A DNA stretch of 64,000 nt from Cryptomeria japonica (taxonomy: Eukaryota > Streptophyta > Pinopsida > Cupressales > Cupressaceae), in the NCBI RefSeq assembly GCF_030272615.1, contig NC_081406.1:165399521-165463520 (forward strand). The letters are read 5' to 3'. Positions 59,601 to 62,730 of the stretch are shown here, piece after piece. Every line of letters starts with the position of its first letter. Positions within the stretch are counted from its first letter, which is position 1. A model generated the notes under the pieces. It saw only the letters and a list, made by a program, of their open reading frames with translations. It did no database searches and was not told where the DNA came from. A program made the position numbers and the translations under genes.

Positions 59601-60915
59601 CTTCTAGTAAAGCATGCATTCTTACCTTAGATTTCAATAGAACGAATATATTATTAGATATTTTTAAATCATTATTCTACAAATATTCATAAAACCTATG
59701 ACAAATAAAATATCTATATTAATAACAATTAGTCTACCTTATAATGACTATGTTTCCTTCACATAACTATATAATTATGTATTTATTTCATCATAAATTA
59801 TTATTCCACGTTGACTATGTTGACTATGTTGTATATGTTCCTATATCATTATCCTAATATCATTAATTATGAATAATCAAGGTTATCAAATCACCTAAAT
59901 TTAAAATTATAGATTTTAGCTATTAAATTATTCTCTATATTATTAAAAACTAATTTAGTGTATTAACTCACAATATCTTTGGTTTGATGGAATCTCCAAT
60001 ATACTTTGGAATTTCTCCATAAAGCAAGGCACTTCTTAGCACTCTGTAAAGAGAAAGGTAAACCAATAGCATATAAAAAATATTACTCTTATAATTATAT
60101 TTTTTTAAATATATTAACTCCGTGCGTTTTATTTATTTTTTATGATATATTGAAAAATCATATTTATATACTTACATTCTTCTTAGTTTTGTTAAATTTT
60201 GTATGAATGACAAATTTGATCCATCTCCAGTCAGATAACATATCCTCCTGTTTATATATAATCATACAAAACTAATTAACATCAACTGTGTTAAGAGCAT
60301 ATATTTAAACAATTCACACCTAAAATATGATTAAATGTATCATTGACAAGTACAAGTTTAAAGATATAATACTAAAATAAAGGGAATAATTATTTTTATT
60401 GCTGCAATTTTAAGCAGAAAATGTGCAATAATGAATGAGGAAAACAACACTTACAAGTCTTTTAGTTGAACCAAATTTGAAAAGGTTGAAGGAATTGGGC
60501 CTTCTAAAGAAGTAGCTTCAAGTCTCCTATAATAAATAATGAATAATTTTGATATTTATAAATTTATATATTCTAATATAGTTGTCAAAAATTTTATAAA
60601 TTTAAACTATAAACAACTAATTCACGACAAATAAGAGGAATATTCTCACAAAGTTGTAAGGTTTTTCCAATTTCCAATGAAATCTGGTATTTTACCACTA
60701 AAGTTGTTGCTACTTGCTACACTGCAAAACAAGAAAAAAAATTACCATGCTTAAAATGGCATTATTCATTTCATAGTAATTTTCTAACATTTAATTTATA
60801 AATTTGAATGGAAATGCATGGAATTGAAAAACGCGCAACTTACAAATGTGTCAATCGATGGAAGTGGGCATATACTTTAGGTATCTTCCCATGCAATCGA
60901 TTACTTTGAATATGC
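2633..60915 (-). CDS. LRR receptor-like kinase gene, LRR-VIII type, partial (7 LRR exons over 58 kb)
   Basis: Seven minus-strand exons (60844-60915, 60650-60721, 60455-60526, 60176-60247, 59972-60043, 24197-24280, 2633-2695) each encode about one leucine-rich repeat. All are open. All begin after AG, end before GTAAG or GTGAG, and split a Leu/Ile-type codon after its second base, so the frame runs on across every junction. The repeat order ([67 protein letters not shown]) matches the ectodomain of plant LRR-VIII receptor kinases. In that family a malectin-like domain, one membrane segment and a cytoplasmic Ser/Thr kinase follow; none was found, so the 3' part should lie below position 1 or in unrecognised exons. 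The upstream LRRs and signal peptide are also absent. Inference: a gene, or a young pseudogene, with giant TE-filled introns. Confidence 0.88.
2696..4343. other. Intron, no recognised feature
   Basis: The first 1.6 kb of the 21.5-kb intron is AT-rich with no coding or repeat signal I can support. The segment 3740-3860 is less AT-rich but was not identified. Confidence 0.5.
4349..7079 (-). mobile_element. Solo LTR, about 2.7 kb, copia-type ends
   Basis: The plus strand begins TGTTAGACAC and ends CAATGCCAAAA. On the minus strand this reads from a TGTTGGCATTG-like start (first bases decayed) to CTAACA, the same ends as the LTR at 46912-47683. Near the left end are the GGGGGATGAATC motif and the paired GGAAAACC...GGGAAAAACC motif shared by the other LTRs of this group. 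Flanks TCGTT (4344-4348) and TTGTT (7080-7084) fit a 5-bp duplication with one C-to-T change. No primer-binding site or polypurine tract adjoins it, so it is most simply a solo LTR. It is CT-rich with many CCGGT/TCGGT words. ORFs inside it are not considered real. Confidence 0.65.
4625..4760. repeat. Minisatellite inside the 2.7-kb LTR
   Basis: About four imperfect copies of a unit of roughly 25-40 bp containing GGCACCAACCC and AAGGAGCACCAACCCC. It lies in the downstream (R/U5-side) part of the LTR. Confidence 0.65.
7085..10088. other. Unassigned intron sequence
   Basis: No gene recognised. The segment 8640-9060 is less AT-rich than its surroundings and looks like a repeat fragment, possibly an LTR end, but has no second copy here. 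From 9180 to 10080 the sequence is plain AT-rich. Confidence 0.4.
10089..11318 (-). repeat. 3' LTR of element C, 1.23 kb
   Basis: The minus strand starts TGTTGCACAT at 11318, just after a purine-rich tract, and ends TGTTTAACA at 10089. It carries GGGGGGTGAATC near the left end and the paired GGAAAACC/GGGAAAAACC motif at 10250-10280. A second copy of plus 10408-10760 is present at 14508-14851. Confidence 0.75.
11319..11333 (-). promoter_or_regulatory. Polypurine tract of element C
   Basis: The minus strand reads GACAAAGAGGGAGAT immediately before the LTR start. It is the presumed plus-strand DNA primer site and has the same form as the tracts before 22208 and 46912. Confidence 0.7.
11912..13851 (-). 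pseudogene. ORF2 remnant of element C, unknown function
   Basis: This long ORF lies between gag and the 3' LTR and is broken by stops, frameshifts and a nested TRIM. It starts at an ATG around 13851 (MENP..., compare METP... at 18600). Short blocks align colinearly with the element at 17160-23320: [12 protein letters not shown] against [19 protein letters not shown] identical; [11 protein letters not shown] against [16 protein letters not shown] identical, followed by PKD. The distal open piece (12409-11912, 165 codons) has an acidic, Ser-rich start followed by a helical stretch containing ELYLTF, alignable with KLYNTF of the third copy. No catalytic motif was seen and I do not recognise the family. 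Confidence 0.65.
12619..12933 (-). mobile_element. TRIM (terminal-repeat retrotransposon in miniature), 315 bp
   Basis: Two direct repeats, 12819-12933 (115 bp) and 12619-12754 (136 bp, with an extra segment of about 25 bp), flank an interior of only 64 bp. On the minus strand each repeat starts TGTTG and ends at or near CA. The first is followed by TGGTATCGAAG (12803-12813), close to the initiator-Met tRNA primer site TGGTATCAGAG, and the second is preceded by a purine-rich GGTGAGGGTGAGAT. It lies inside ORF2 of element C. No clean 5-bp target duplication was found. Confidence 0.7.
14285..14440 (-). pseudogene. gag zinc-knuckle remnant of element C
   Basis: On the minus strand the segment encodes [14 protein letters not shown] (C-x2-C-x4-H-x4-C) and, further on, a degenerate knuckle [15 protein letters not shown] with two cysteines replaced. 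Such knuckles bind RNA in retrotransposon Gag. The rest of gag is missing: the 5' LTR copy begins only about 70 bp upstream. Confidence 0.6.
14508..14851 (-). repeat. Partial 5' LTR copy of element C
   Basis: Aligns over its whole length with 10408-10760 (both contain CAACTAAAGATCACTTCTTC and AAAAATACATCATCTA). Similarity stops abruptly at both ends. On the right it is joined to the plus-strand LTR that starts at 14861. Confidence 0.8.
14861..15900 (+). repeat. Partial plus-strand LTR, related to that of element E
   Basis: It begins TGTTGGAGAATGTGC after a purine-rich TTTTGGAGAT, so the left edge looks like an interior/3' LTR junction. It shares the early TCATTGATGTCAAC block and a TGCATTGCTCT block with the LTR after 22338. 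The right end is not clear (about 15900), and no primer-binding site follows. ORFs within it are not supported. Confidence 0.55.
15925..16345. repeat. Cluster of short tandem duplications
   Basis: Three neighbouring two-copy repeats: about 53 bp (ATGCACCTTAATTATT...TTTAATTGGACTTTGATT) at 15930-16037; a TTTTAATAACCCTCTG repeat at 16050-16105; and ATCTTCTACATTCT...ATGCAGCATGCAAAT at 16265-16340. Imperfect identity suggests old slippage or filler duplication. Confidence 0.7.
16745..17105. repeat. Minisatellite, about 85-bp period, roughly four copies
   Basis: CCTTAATT-containing units recur at 16801, 16886 and 16971 (85 bp apart), with more degenerate copies on each side. Each unit also has a CCCAAAAATAATGAAA-like block and an ATTCGCCAA block. 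Confidence 0.7.
17160..17830 (+). pseudogene. gag remnant of element E
   Basis: Broken frames encode a Lys/Glu-rich heptad-like stretch (about 17160-17340), a linker, and two degenerate zinc knuckles near 17600-17780 (for example [17 protein letters not shown], in which the His and last Cys positions read Tyr). This resembles the better-kept gag at 47755-48867. Many stops; not functional. Confidence 0.5.
18600..21650 (+). pseudogene. ORF2 remnant of element E, about 1,000 codons, unknown function
   Basis: Starts at an ATG ([19 protein letters not shown]) and runs with stops and shifts to about 21650. The middle carries [30 protein letters not shown], and LPYEV followed by PKD, all matched in element C in the same order and similar spacing. 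Then comes a Ser/Thr/Pro and Lys-rich linker (19786-20220) and a segment with [19 protein letters not shown], alignable with [19 protein letters not shown] in the third copy. The C-terminal part (21143-21650) is helical and charged. There is no DDE, D-D-E-D, YxDD or protease motif. Function unknown. Confidence 0.65.
22131..22391 (+). repeat. Tandem duplication of the interior/LTR junction, 130-bp period
   Basis: Two imperfect copies (22131-22260 and 22261-22391) each contain a GGGAGAGAGAA block, the TCAAT(T/G)ACAA...GG polypurine-tract block and the LTR start (TGTTGGCAATGTGTGC and TGTTGGAAATATGTGC). The first copy keeps the better tract (AAAGGGGGATAT). Confidence 0.8.
22338..23320 (+). repeat. 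LTR of element E
   Basis: Begins TGTTGGAAATATGTGC after the second junction copy. It shares a TGCATTGCTCT block with the LTR at 14861-15900. Its distal part contains a duplicated 179-bp unit. The right end is uncertain; it may be truncated before the usual AACA end. Confidence 0.55.
22964..23318. repeat. Two-copy tandem repeat, 179-bp period
   Basis: CTCTAGATGGATTGATATGC starts at 22964 and again at 23143. The copies are nearly identical through AATAGTTTTCT, differing at a few positions (for example TCATGCATAACTT against TCATGCAAACTT). High identity suggests the duplication is much younger than the element. Confidence 0.9.
23321..24196. other. Intron before LRR exon 6; repeat-like then AT-rich
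   Basis: The segment 23380-23700 is less AT-rich and resembles repeat-derived sequence, not identified. From 23760 to the splice donor at 24196 it is AT-rich, as expected for native intron. Confidence 0.45.
24197..24280 (-). CDS. LRR exon 6 (DLSFNNLSG), between two giant introns
   Basis: An 84-bp phase-2 exon, 12 bp longer than its 72-bp neighbours. The acceptor is CTATAG and the donor GTAAG. It encodes [19 protein letters not shown] followed by an extra four-residue stretch and a terminal tyrosine-leucine. In LRR-VIII kinases the D-L-S-F-N repeat directly follows the I-P-x-Y-I-G repeat, which is what exon 5 encodes 35.7 kb upstream. Confidence 0.88.
24281..26310. other. Native-looking left end of the 35.7-kb intron
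   Basis: AT-rich sequence between the exon 6 acceptor and the LINE target-site duplication. No coding or repeat signal recognised. Confidence 0.5.
26311..26326. repeat. LINE target-site duplication, left copy
   Basis: TATGTGTTTTGATATT, identical to 51568-51583. It directly adjoins the A/T-rich tail of the LINE (plus strand TTATTTTATTTTTAG). Confidence 0.85.
26327..27182 (-). pseudogene. LINE 3' end: RNase H tail and 3' region
   Basis: Minus strand: [14 protein letters not shown] (about 27175-27130), the usual R-E-x-N-x-x-A-D-x-L end of RNase H, followed by about 800 bp without recognised domains and an A-rich tail at 26343-26327. The nominal ORF start at 27207 lies in the gypsy LTR and is an artefact of the insertion. 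Confidence 0.8.
27183..27715 (+). repeat. 5' LTR of the gypsy element
   Basis: Starts TGATGCAGGGATTT and ends GGCTACATCA. It is collinear with the 3' copy without length change. Confidence 0.95.
27718..27729 (+). promoter_or_regulatory. Primer-binding site, initiator Met tRNA
   Basis: TGGTATCAGAGT, 2 bp after the 5' LTR, complementary to the 3' end of plant initiator Met tRNA with one terminal mismatch. It is the presumed minus-strand DNA primer site. Confidence 0.9.
27736..28795 (+). pseudogene. gypsy gag
   Basis: The ATG at 27736 lies 6 bp after the primer site and encodes an Arg/Gly-rich start ([16 protein letters not shown]). A capsid-like helical region follows ([19 protein letters not shown]; later [19 protein letters not shown] and a [13 protein letters not shown] block), then an Arg/Gly/Ser-rich linker and the zinc knuckle [14 protein letters not shown] (28703-28744). 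Frame breaks near 28110 and a stop at 28637 split it. Gag forms the intracellular particle and binds the RNA. Confidence 0.88.
28950..29510 (+). pseudogene. gypsy protease region
   Basis: Open for about 186 codons. The aspartic protease active site DSGS is intact at 28992-29003 (context [13 protein letters not shown]). It is followed by the conserved [32 protein letters not shown] and [10 protein letters not shown] segments. Homologous to the decayed protease at 53812-54170. Ends at a TGA (29508) before RT. Confidence 0.88.
29511..30878 (+). pseudogene. gypsy reverse transcriptase and RNase H
   Basis: RT motifs in order: [63 protein letters not shown], then [17 protein letters not shown]. 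The catalytic Y-x-D-D reads Y-F-D-G (second Asp codon lost, GGC at 30015). RNase H follows: [45 protein letters not shown] and [12 protein letters not shown]. Stops lie at about 29586, 29853 and 29955; 29958-30878 is open. Confidence 0.92.
30879..31702 (+). pseudogene. gypsy integrase
   Basis: The H2C2 zinc-binding part is [15 protein letters not shown] ... CRICQVAKG (30990-31140), with a stop at 31095. The catalytic core spans a frame change near 31200: one frame gives the region with the first Asp (LSMDFVLG), the other [12 protein letters not shown] (second Asp) and [20 protein letters not shown] (Glu). Integrase inserts the element DNA into the chromosome. Confidence 0.9.
31703..32194 (+). 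pseudogene. gypsy integrase C-terminus with chromodomain
   Basis: The GPY/F-like module ([39 protein letters not shown]) is followed by a chromodomain at about 32065-32192 ([20 protein letters not shown], then YLVQWDRLP and STWITEWEL). In chromoviruses this domain targets integration to particular chromatin. This fixes the element as a chromovirus; the clade (Reina, CRM or Galadriel-like) is not resolved here. Confidence 0.88.
32272..32804 (+). repeat. 3' LTR of the gypsy element
   Basis: Starts TGGTGCAGGGATTT, preceded by the purine-rich CTAGAGGAGAA, and ends GGCTACATCA, followed by ATAAC. Confidence 0.95.
32810..33443 (-). pseudogene. LINE ORF2, RNase H domain (first part)
   Basis: Minus strand: [14 protein letters not shown] (about 33420-33360), then [13 protein letters not shown] (33150-33110), the start of the plant-LINE RNase H with its catalytic Asp, then [18 protein letters not shown] (catalytic Glu) and [14 protein letters not shown] (catalytic Asp). 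It runs into the gypsy target site at 32809-32805 in VGHCY and resumes across the element at 27177 with [14 protein letters not shown]. Confidence 0.85.
33836..34245. repeat. GACAAGTGTCCTTGAG repeat cluster
   Basis: Repeated words GACAAGTGTCCTTGAG and GGCAAGTGTCATGGATGGAA occur at 33840-33935 and 34128-34240, within units that also share GAATGAGAAACCCAAAT-like blocks. Confidence 0.75.
34303..35046. repeat. About 72-bp repeat (GGATATTTCCATGGTTTAGG), two blocks
   Basis: Units with ATGGTTTAGGATATTTGGGA, then TTTTAGGAAATTTGGTTCCC, recur about four times at 34303-34550 and again at 34935-35046. Confidence 0.8.
34654..34680. repeat. AT dinucleotide microsatellite
   Basis: An uninterrupted run of about ten TA units in AT-rich surroundings. 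Confidence 0.9.
35465..36439 (-). pseudogene. LINE ORF2, post-RT and zf-RVT region
   Basis: From the copia insertion edge the minus strand continues with FMWNNN and [18 protein letters not shown] (36430-36340). It then encodes the zinc-finger-like region typical of plant LINEs: [39 protein letters not shown] and a degenerate C..C...N/H block (about 35830-35580). One open piece covers 36086-35556. It stops where the probable solo LTR begins. Confidence 0.75.
36440..36909 (+). repeat. 5' LTR of the gag-only copia
   Basis: Starts TATTGGTGTAATT (TG to TA change) and ends AAATCGTACA. It contains a TATATAAG-like promoter box near 36750. Confidence 0.92.
36910..36922 (+). promoter_or_regulatory. 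Decayed primer-binding site
   Basis: TGATATCAAAGCC directly follows the 5' LTR. It is the initiator-Met site TGGTATCAGAGCC with two G-to-A changes. Confidence 0.75.
38593..39425 (+). pseudogene. copia gag
   Basis: The ATG at 38593 opens [20 protein letters not shown] and [15 protein letters not shown], the typical copia Gag N-terminus. The frame shifts near 38790 and again before 39000; the later part reads [20 protein letters not shown] and ends in a Lys/Gln/Ser-rich linker and the zinc knuckle [14 protein letters not shown] (39375-39416). A further one-base shift after the knuckle leads into the protease frame. A leader of 1.6 kb separates the LTR from this start, which is long for a copia. 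Confidence 0.9.
39426..40225 (+). pseudogene. copia protease and GAG-pre-integrase region
   Basis: Open frame with the protease active site [13 protein letters not shown] (Asp at 39608), then [18 protein letters not shown], which marks the pre-integrase part, and QLYSFSHFG. After about 39950 the sequence turns into an acidic Ser/Pro/Asp-rich tail with no integrase His/Cys box or D-D-E core, ending at 40225. Where the integrase and RT should be (40226-40980) there is only similar low-complexity, partly open sequence. Confidence 0.88.
40226..40980 (+). other. Low-complexity filler where pol should be
   Basis: Acidic Ser/Pro/Leu-type reading frames continue from the protease ORF with stops (for example 40427-40813). 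There is no integrase, RT or RNase H motif. It looks like a degenerate continuation of the same coding tail rather than inserted DNA. Confidence 0.5.
40993..41463 (+). repeat. 3' LTR of the gag-only copia
   Basis: Starts TGTTGGTGTAATT right after the polypurine tract TTAAGGGGGGG (40982-40992) and ends AAATCTCACA. Confidence 0.92.
41469..43385 (-). pseudogene. LINE ORF2, endonuclease end and reverse transcriptase
   Basis: Minus strand: GSDHFSV near 43270 (the S-D-H endonuclease end), the linker region 42929-42519, then RT motifs: [20 protein letters not shown] followed by RPIALCN (about 42470-42380), LKIDM (42183), [15 protein letters not shown] (about 42015-41970) and LFEDDT at 41856-41874. 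The catalytic box is F/Y-A-D-D in active LINEs; here it reads FEDD. The distal RT part [12 protein letters not shown] and [20 protein letters not shown] (41690-41520) is clear. Frameshifts occur around 42860 and 42520. Confidence 0.88.
43386..44330. other. AT-rich unknown segment at the left edge of element F
   Basis: It begins TTGTAACAACCCTATTTT, has no open frame and is not LINE sequence. It could be an LTR or other element joined to element F, or captured filler DNA. Not recognised. Confidence 0.4.
44330..46645 (+). pseudogene. ORF2 distal part of element F, about 770 codons, unknown function
   Basis: One reading frame spans the whole segment with only five in-frame stops (44735, 45440, 45578, 45899 and about 45998) and no frameshift. 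It has a charged start ([20 protein letters not shown]), a Pro/Lys/Arg linker ([11 protein letters not shown]), a helical block with [19 protein letters not shown] and [20 protein letters not shown], an acidic Thr/Val/Gln-rich linker (45443-45900) and a long coiled coil (46140-46600; [20 protein letters not shown]). No enzyme motif was seen. It aligns in part with ORF2 of the elements at 11912-13851 and 18600-21650. Confidence 0.7.
46898..46911 (+). promoter_or_regulatory. Polypurine tract of element F
   Basis: CAAAGGGGGAGATT, directly before the LTR start TGTTGGCATT. Confidence 0.85.
46912..47683 (+). repeat. Single LTR of element F, 772 bp
   Basis: Starts TGTTGGCATTC after a polypurine tract and ends ATTCCTAACA before a primer site. 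It therefore serves as the 3' LTR of the sequence on its left and the 5' LTR of the sequence on its right. It contains the conserved CACTGAGGTTTTTCC...GGGTTTCCTCGTTAA block (47464-47500) and GATTCACCCCTCCTC (47638-47652). Confidence 0.88.
47686..47697 (+). promoter_or_regulatory. Primer-binding site of element F
   Basis: TGGCATCAGAGC, the initiator-Met complement with one change, two bases after the LTR. Confidence 0.85.
47755..48867 (+). pseudogene. Short gag of element F: coiled coil plus four zinc knuckles
   Basis: Starts at [20 protein letters not shown], 58 bp after the primer site, and runs 370 codons with a single stop (47851). The first 190 residues are a heptad-like Glu/Lys/Leu-rich coiled coil. 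Four CCHC-type boxes then follow at about 48400-48690: [42 protein letters not shown] and [14 protein letters not shown]. The last Cys of the first two reads Tyr. The usual copia capsid (UBN2) region is absent. Not followed by protease or pol. Confidence 0.85.
49171..49268 (+). pseudogene. ORF2 N-terminal start of element F
   Basis: The ATG at 49171 encodes [19 protein letters not shown], then [14 protein letters not shown]. Its layout (start about 300 bp after gag; ...[11 protein letters not shown]) matches the ORF2 starts at 18600 ([19 protein letters not shown]) and 13851. It is cut off after about 33 codons at the LINE junction. Confidence 0.55.
49254..49296. repeat. 31-bp partial tandem duplication at the LINE junction
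   Basis: ATTATGAGGAAA occurs at 49254 and 49285, flanking ACTTACC and the ACCATGT word. The second copy belongs to the LINE. The first lies at the very end of the inserted element, so the junction has duplicated or filler DNA. Confidence 0.75.
49276..49870 (-). pseudogene. LINE ORF2, endonuclease N-terminal part
   Basis: On the minus strand it reads [14 protein letters not shown] at about 49832-49790, the opening of the APE-type endonuclease (the Asn is catalytic in the family), then FNVYGPT and [17 protein letters not shown], matching N-x-Y-G-P and G-D-F-N. It ends at GKFTW (about 49276), where the 43386-49268 element interrupts the domain. This enzyme nicks target DNA for target-primed reverse transcription. 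Several stops are present. Confidence 0.8.
50200..51537 (-). pseudogene. LINE ORF1 remnant
   Basis: Starts at an ATG at 51537 ([12 protein letters not shown]) about 30 bp from the LINE 5' end. The first part reads [20 protein letters not shown] and later [20 protein letters not shown] with interspersed stops, consistent with the nucleic-acid-binding ORF1 protein of plant L1 elements. Two later open pieces (50896-50699 and 50593-50204) are acidic and hydrophilic. The C-terminal CCHC knuckle often present in plant ORF1 was not identified. Confidence 0.6.
51568..51583. repeat. LINE target-site duplication, right copy
   Basis: TATGTGTTTTGATATT, a perfect 16-bp match to 26311-26326. It lies about 30 bp upstream (minus sense) of the LINE ORF1 start codon at 51537, as expected for a full-length 5' end. 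Confidence 0.85.
51584..52846 (+). other. Possible LTR or leader of the gypsy remnant
   Basis: Intron sequence to the right of the LINE. It contains a TATAAAAATAGGG-like promoter box near 52470 and a short segment before the gag start at 52847, as a 5' LTR would have. No second LTR copy or clear primer site was found, so this is only a possibility. Confidence 0.35.
52847..56400 (+). pseudogene. Gypsy remnant G2 (gag, PR, RT, RH, INT), decayed
   Basis: The ATG at 52847 opens [18 protein letters not shown]. Capsid-like pieces follow to 53400 ([36 protein letters not shown]). The protease region 53812-54200 is alignable with 28950-29400, but the active Asp is lost (VIIYGGS in place of VIIDGGS). 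RT pieces run 54335-54830 ([20 protein letters not shown] intact). RT tail/RNase H is at 54971-55273 ([13 protein letters not shown]). Integrase pieces run 55500-56170 ([28 protein letters not shown]). The C-terminal VMVYFKKGP at about 56385 is directly followed by gag of the next copy. Confidence 0.85.
56400..59420 (+). pseudogene. Gypsy remnant G3 (gag end, RT, RH, INT), decayed
   Basis: Begins inside gag ([18 protein letters not shown], about 56460), then an Arg/Gly linker and a zinc knuckle [14 protein letters not shown] (56724-56765, second Cys to Tyr). The protease active-site segment is missing, but its downstream part ([20 protein letters not shown]) remains. RT is at 57360-57980 ([45 protein letters not shown] intact). 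RNase H is near 58380-58620. Integrase is at 58930-59400 ([30 protein letters not shown]), cut off before the catalytic Glu at about 59420. Confidence 0.87.
59430..59971. other. Native-looking right end of the 35.7-kb intron
   Basis: AT-rich sequence between the truncated gypsy and the splice donor of LRR exon 5. Nothing else seen. Confidence 0.5.
59972..60043 (-). CDS. LRR exon 5, last before the 35.7-kb intron
   Basis: A 72-bp phase-2 exon with acceptor TTTACAG and donor GTGAG. It encodes [13 protein letters not shown], equal to the family's G-x-I-P-x-Y-I-G repeat. It ends in TT, which joins with the G that opens the exon at 24280 to make a Leu codon. The next exon continues the canonical series as DLSFNNLSG, so the 35,691-bp gap between them is best read as one intron. 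Confidence 0.9.
60176..60247 (-). CDS. LRR exon 4 ([17 protein letters not shown])
   Basis: A 72-bp phase-2 exon with acceptor AAACAG and donor GTAAG. It encodes [20 protein letters not shown], the atypical LRR that in LRR-VIII proteins reads I-S-D-L-x-G followed by F-P-x-L-x-N-x-T-K-x-L. The intron before it is 207 bp. Confidence 0.9.
60455..60526 (-). CDS. LRR exon 3 (LEGPIPS repeat)
   Basis: A 72-bp phase-2 exon with acceptor TTATAG and donor GTAAG. It encodes an LRR with the core [18 protein letters not shown], matching the family's A-S-G-L-x-G-P-I-P-S repeat. The intron before it is 123 bp. Confidence 0.9.
60650..60721 (-). CDS. LRR exon 2 (IPDFIGNW repeat)
   Basis: A 72-bp phase-2 exon with acceptor TTTTGCAG and donor GTGAG. 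It encodes [19 protein letters not shown], the repeat that in LRR-VIII kinases reads N-F-x-G-x-I-P-D-F-I-x-N-W. This is the most diagnostic exon for the subfamily call. The intron before it is 122 bp. Confidence 0.9.
60844..60915 (-). CDS. LRR exon 1 of the visible receptor gene
   Basis: A 72-bp phase-2 exon. The acceptor is CATAG before 60915 and the donor is GTAAG after 60844. It encodes an LRR with the core [18 protein letters not shown]. No preceding LRR exon was recognised between 60916 and 62730, so the upstream intron is at least about 1.8 kb or runs into the TE material to the right. Confidence 0.85.
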
Positions 60916-61566
60916 CTATGAATATCAAAAAAATATTTACATACATACATTATACAAGTCTAGACTACTCTTTTAATAAAACTATAAATAATATAAGTAC
61001 TTATTTACTTGATAATGAAATTGCGATGACTTATTTTTTCAAAAATAATTGATACTATATTTTTAGCTTGAAACCCTATTTTGTGAAACTATAAGGATAT
61101 AATTTAATGTTGCAATCTAGCTATTTTATTTTATGCTTGAGACATTTGTAGTTACACTTAGGTTATATAAAAAATTCAGACAACCACTTTCCATTAGAAA
61201 TGGTCTATGATTATATAAAAAATACTATAAGACTATAAACCTTTTATCCCCTAGAGACATTTTATAATCTTAATTATCATGGGAAAATTTATTTGTCATG
61301 TTTATAGAATTGATTGTTTTCTTTGTTAGTGGTAATATAAGATCTAGGTGTAGTGAAATATTTTGTTACAATAACTAAATTTTAGGTATGATATAGGAAT
61401 TAAACAAGAAAACTATTTTATAGACCTTATTATGGTGATGTTAGAAACTTTAAGTGAGATAGAAATTGAGGATAAAGTCAAGATAGCAATAATGTAAATA
61501 TATGTTATAGATGTAGAAAATAAGGTCATACTATAGTGGTCTATGGAACTCCCTATAATCAAACTA
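60916..61566. other. Upstream intron sequence, nothing recognised
   Basis: AT-rich. Should contain or lead to the next upstream LRR exon, which was not found. Confidence 0.4.
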
Positions 61567-61870
61567 AAAATTTTACTTTGAATTATTTTAAAATAATATA
61601 ATTTGAGAAAGGAAACTTGAGGTGTGATAATGGGAGTGAGTACATTTTCCATGAATTTTATGATTATTTCTTCAAAGAGGAATTAAAAGTAAATATACCA
61701 CATCCTATACTCCACAAAAGTAGGGATTTATAGAAAGAGCACATAACATAAGTACTAGTGTTACTAGGTCTATATAGACTAAAAATCAAACTACTCAATA
61801 AATTGGGTTGAAGAAATATGTGCAACTATATATTTGAGAGACCAAGTCCCTAAAAAGCATATTTTAATTT
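61567..61870 (+). pseudogene. Ty1/copia integrase fragment
   Basis: LRCDNGSEYIFHEFYDYFFK (about 61619-61678) matches the copia integrase core R-S-D-N-G-x-E-x-x-x-x-E-F (second catalytic Asp). After frame changes WVEEICATIYLRDQVPKK (about 61806-61860) matches the downstream W-x-E-A-x-x-T-A-x-Y-L-x-N-R-x-P segment. Short, with stops; no LTR or other domain nearby. Confidence 0.7.
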
Positions 61871-62725
61871 CTCTTTGCAAAATAGTGGGCTTGATTTAGA
61901 AGTTGGATCCATGAAGTGACCGTTGATTTCTAAAATTACTTCTAGAAAATATAGTCTTATGGGAAACTCAATGTTGGGGAAGCTGCATGTTTTCATTGAG
62001 TAACCTCTGAGTTTTTAAGAAGCCGACTCTTCATTCATTAAAAGGAAAAGGGAAAGAAGGAGCATAAAGTAAATCTAATATAAGGCGATACGCCTAACGG
62101 ATATTTTTGTCAAACAATTAACATAGAGAACTTCAAATACATACAATTCTGAGGCCCACTCAACAATCTACATGCCTTGAAAACATTTCTCAAGATACAT
62201 TTAAAAATTCTTAAAACATGAAGCAAACCACACACAAAATGTCTAATAGAATAAAAGAGTGTATAATATGATTCCATTGATAGAGCTTAAGTATACATTA
62301 CTAAAGTTGAGATTAAATTTGAAATTGCGCATAAAACTATTAATTCATACTGAACAAAATAATCCAAAACCTGTCTGAGGCACAGTTTGATTATTCTAAT
62401 TCAGAAAAACAATAACAGTTTTGAGGCTAAAATTATGTCTAGAATCCTTCTTAGTATTCCTTGAATCAAAAGTTTTGAATCCCTTGCTTATACAAACCCT
62501 TTTTATTAAATAGAGGAAAGCATAACTGCCCACTACCTAGAAAGCAAGAAAACATCATGATAATACACCAACTAGAATCAAGTCATCATTTTATGTAAGC
62601 ATTAAAATCTTTGAAAGTGATGACTTCTTTCGGCTTGCAACACAGATAAGCTTTCTTGTCTCCTAATCGGATAAAAAAGACACCCTGACCACTCTCTCAC
62701 AACACAATCATGATCATATCTGAAA
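61871..62725. other. Unassigned sequence
   Basis: Moderately AT-rich, possibly TE-derived (continuation of the copia fragment to about 62000). No supported feature. Confidence 0.35.
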
Positions 62726-62730
62726 TATTG

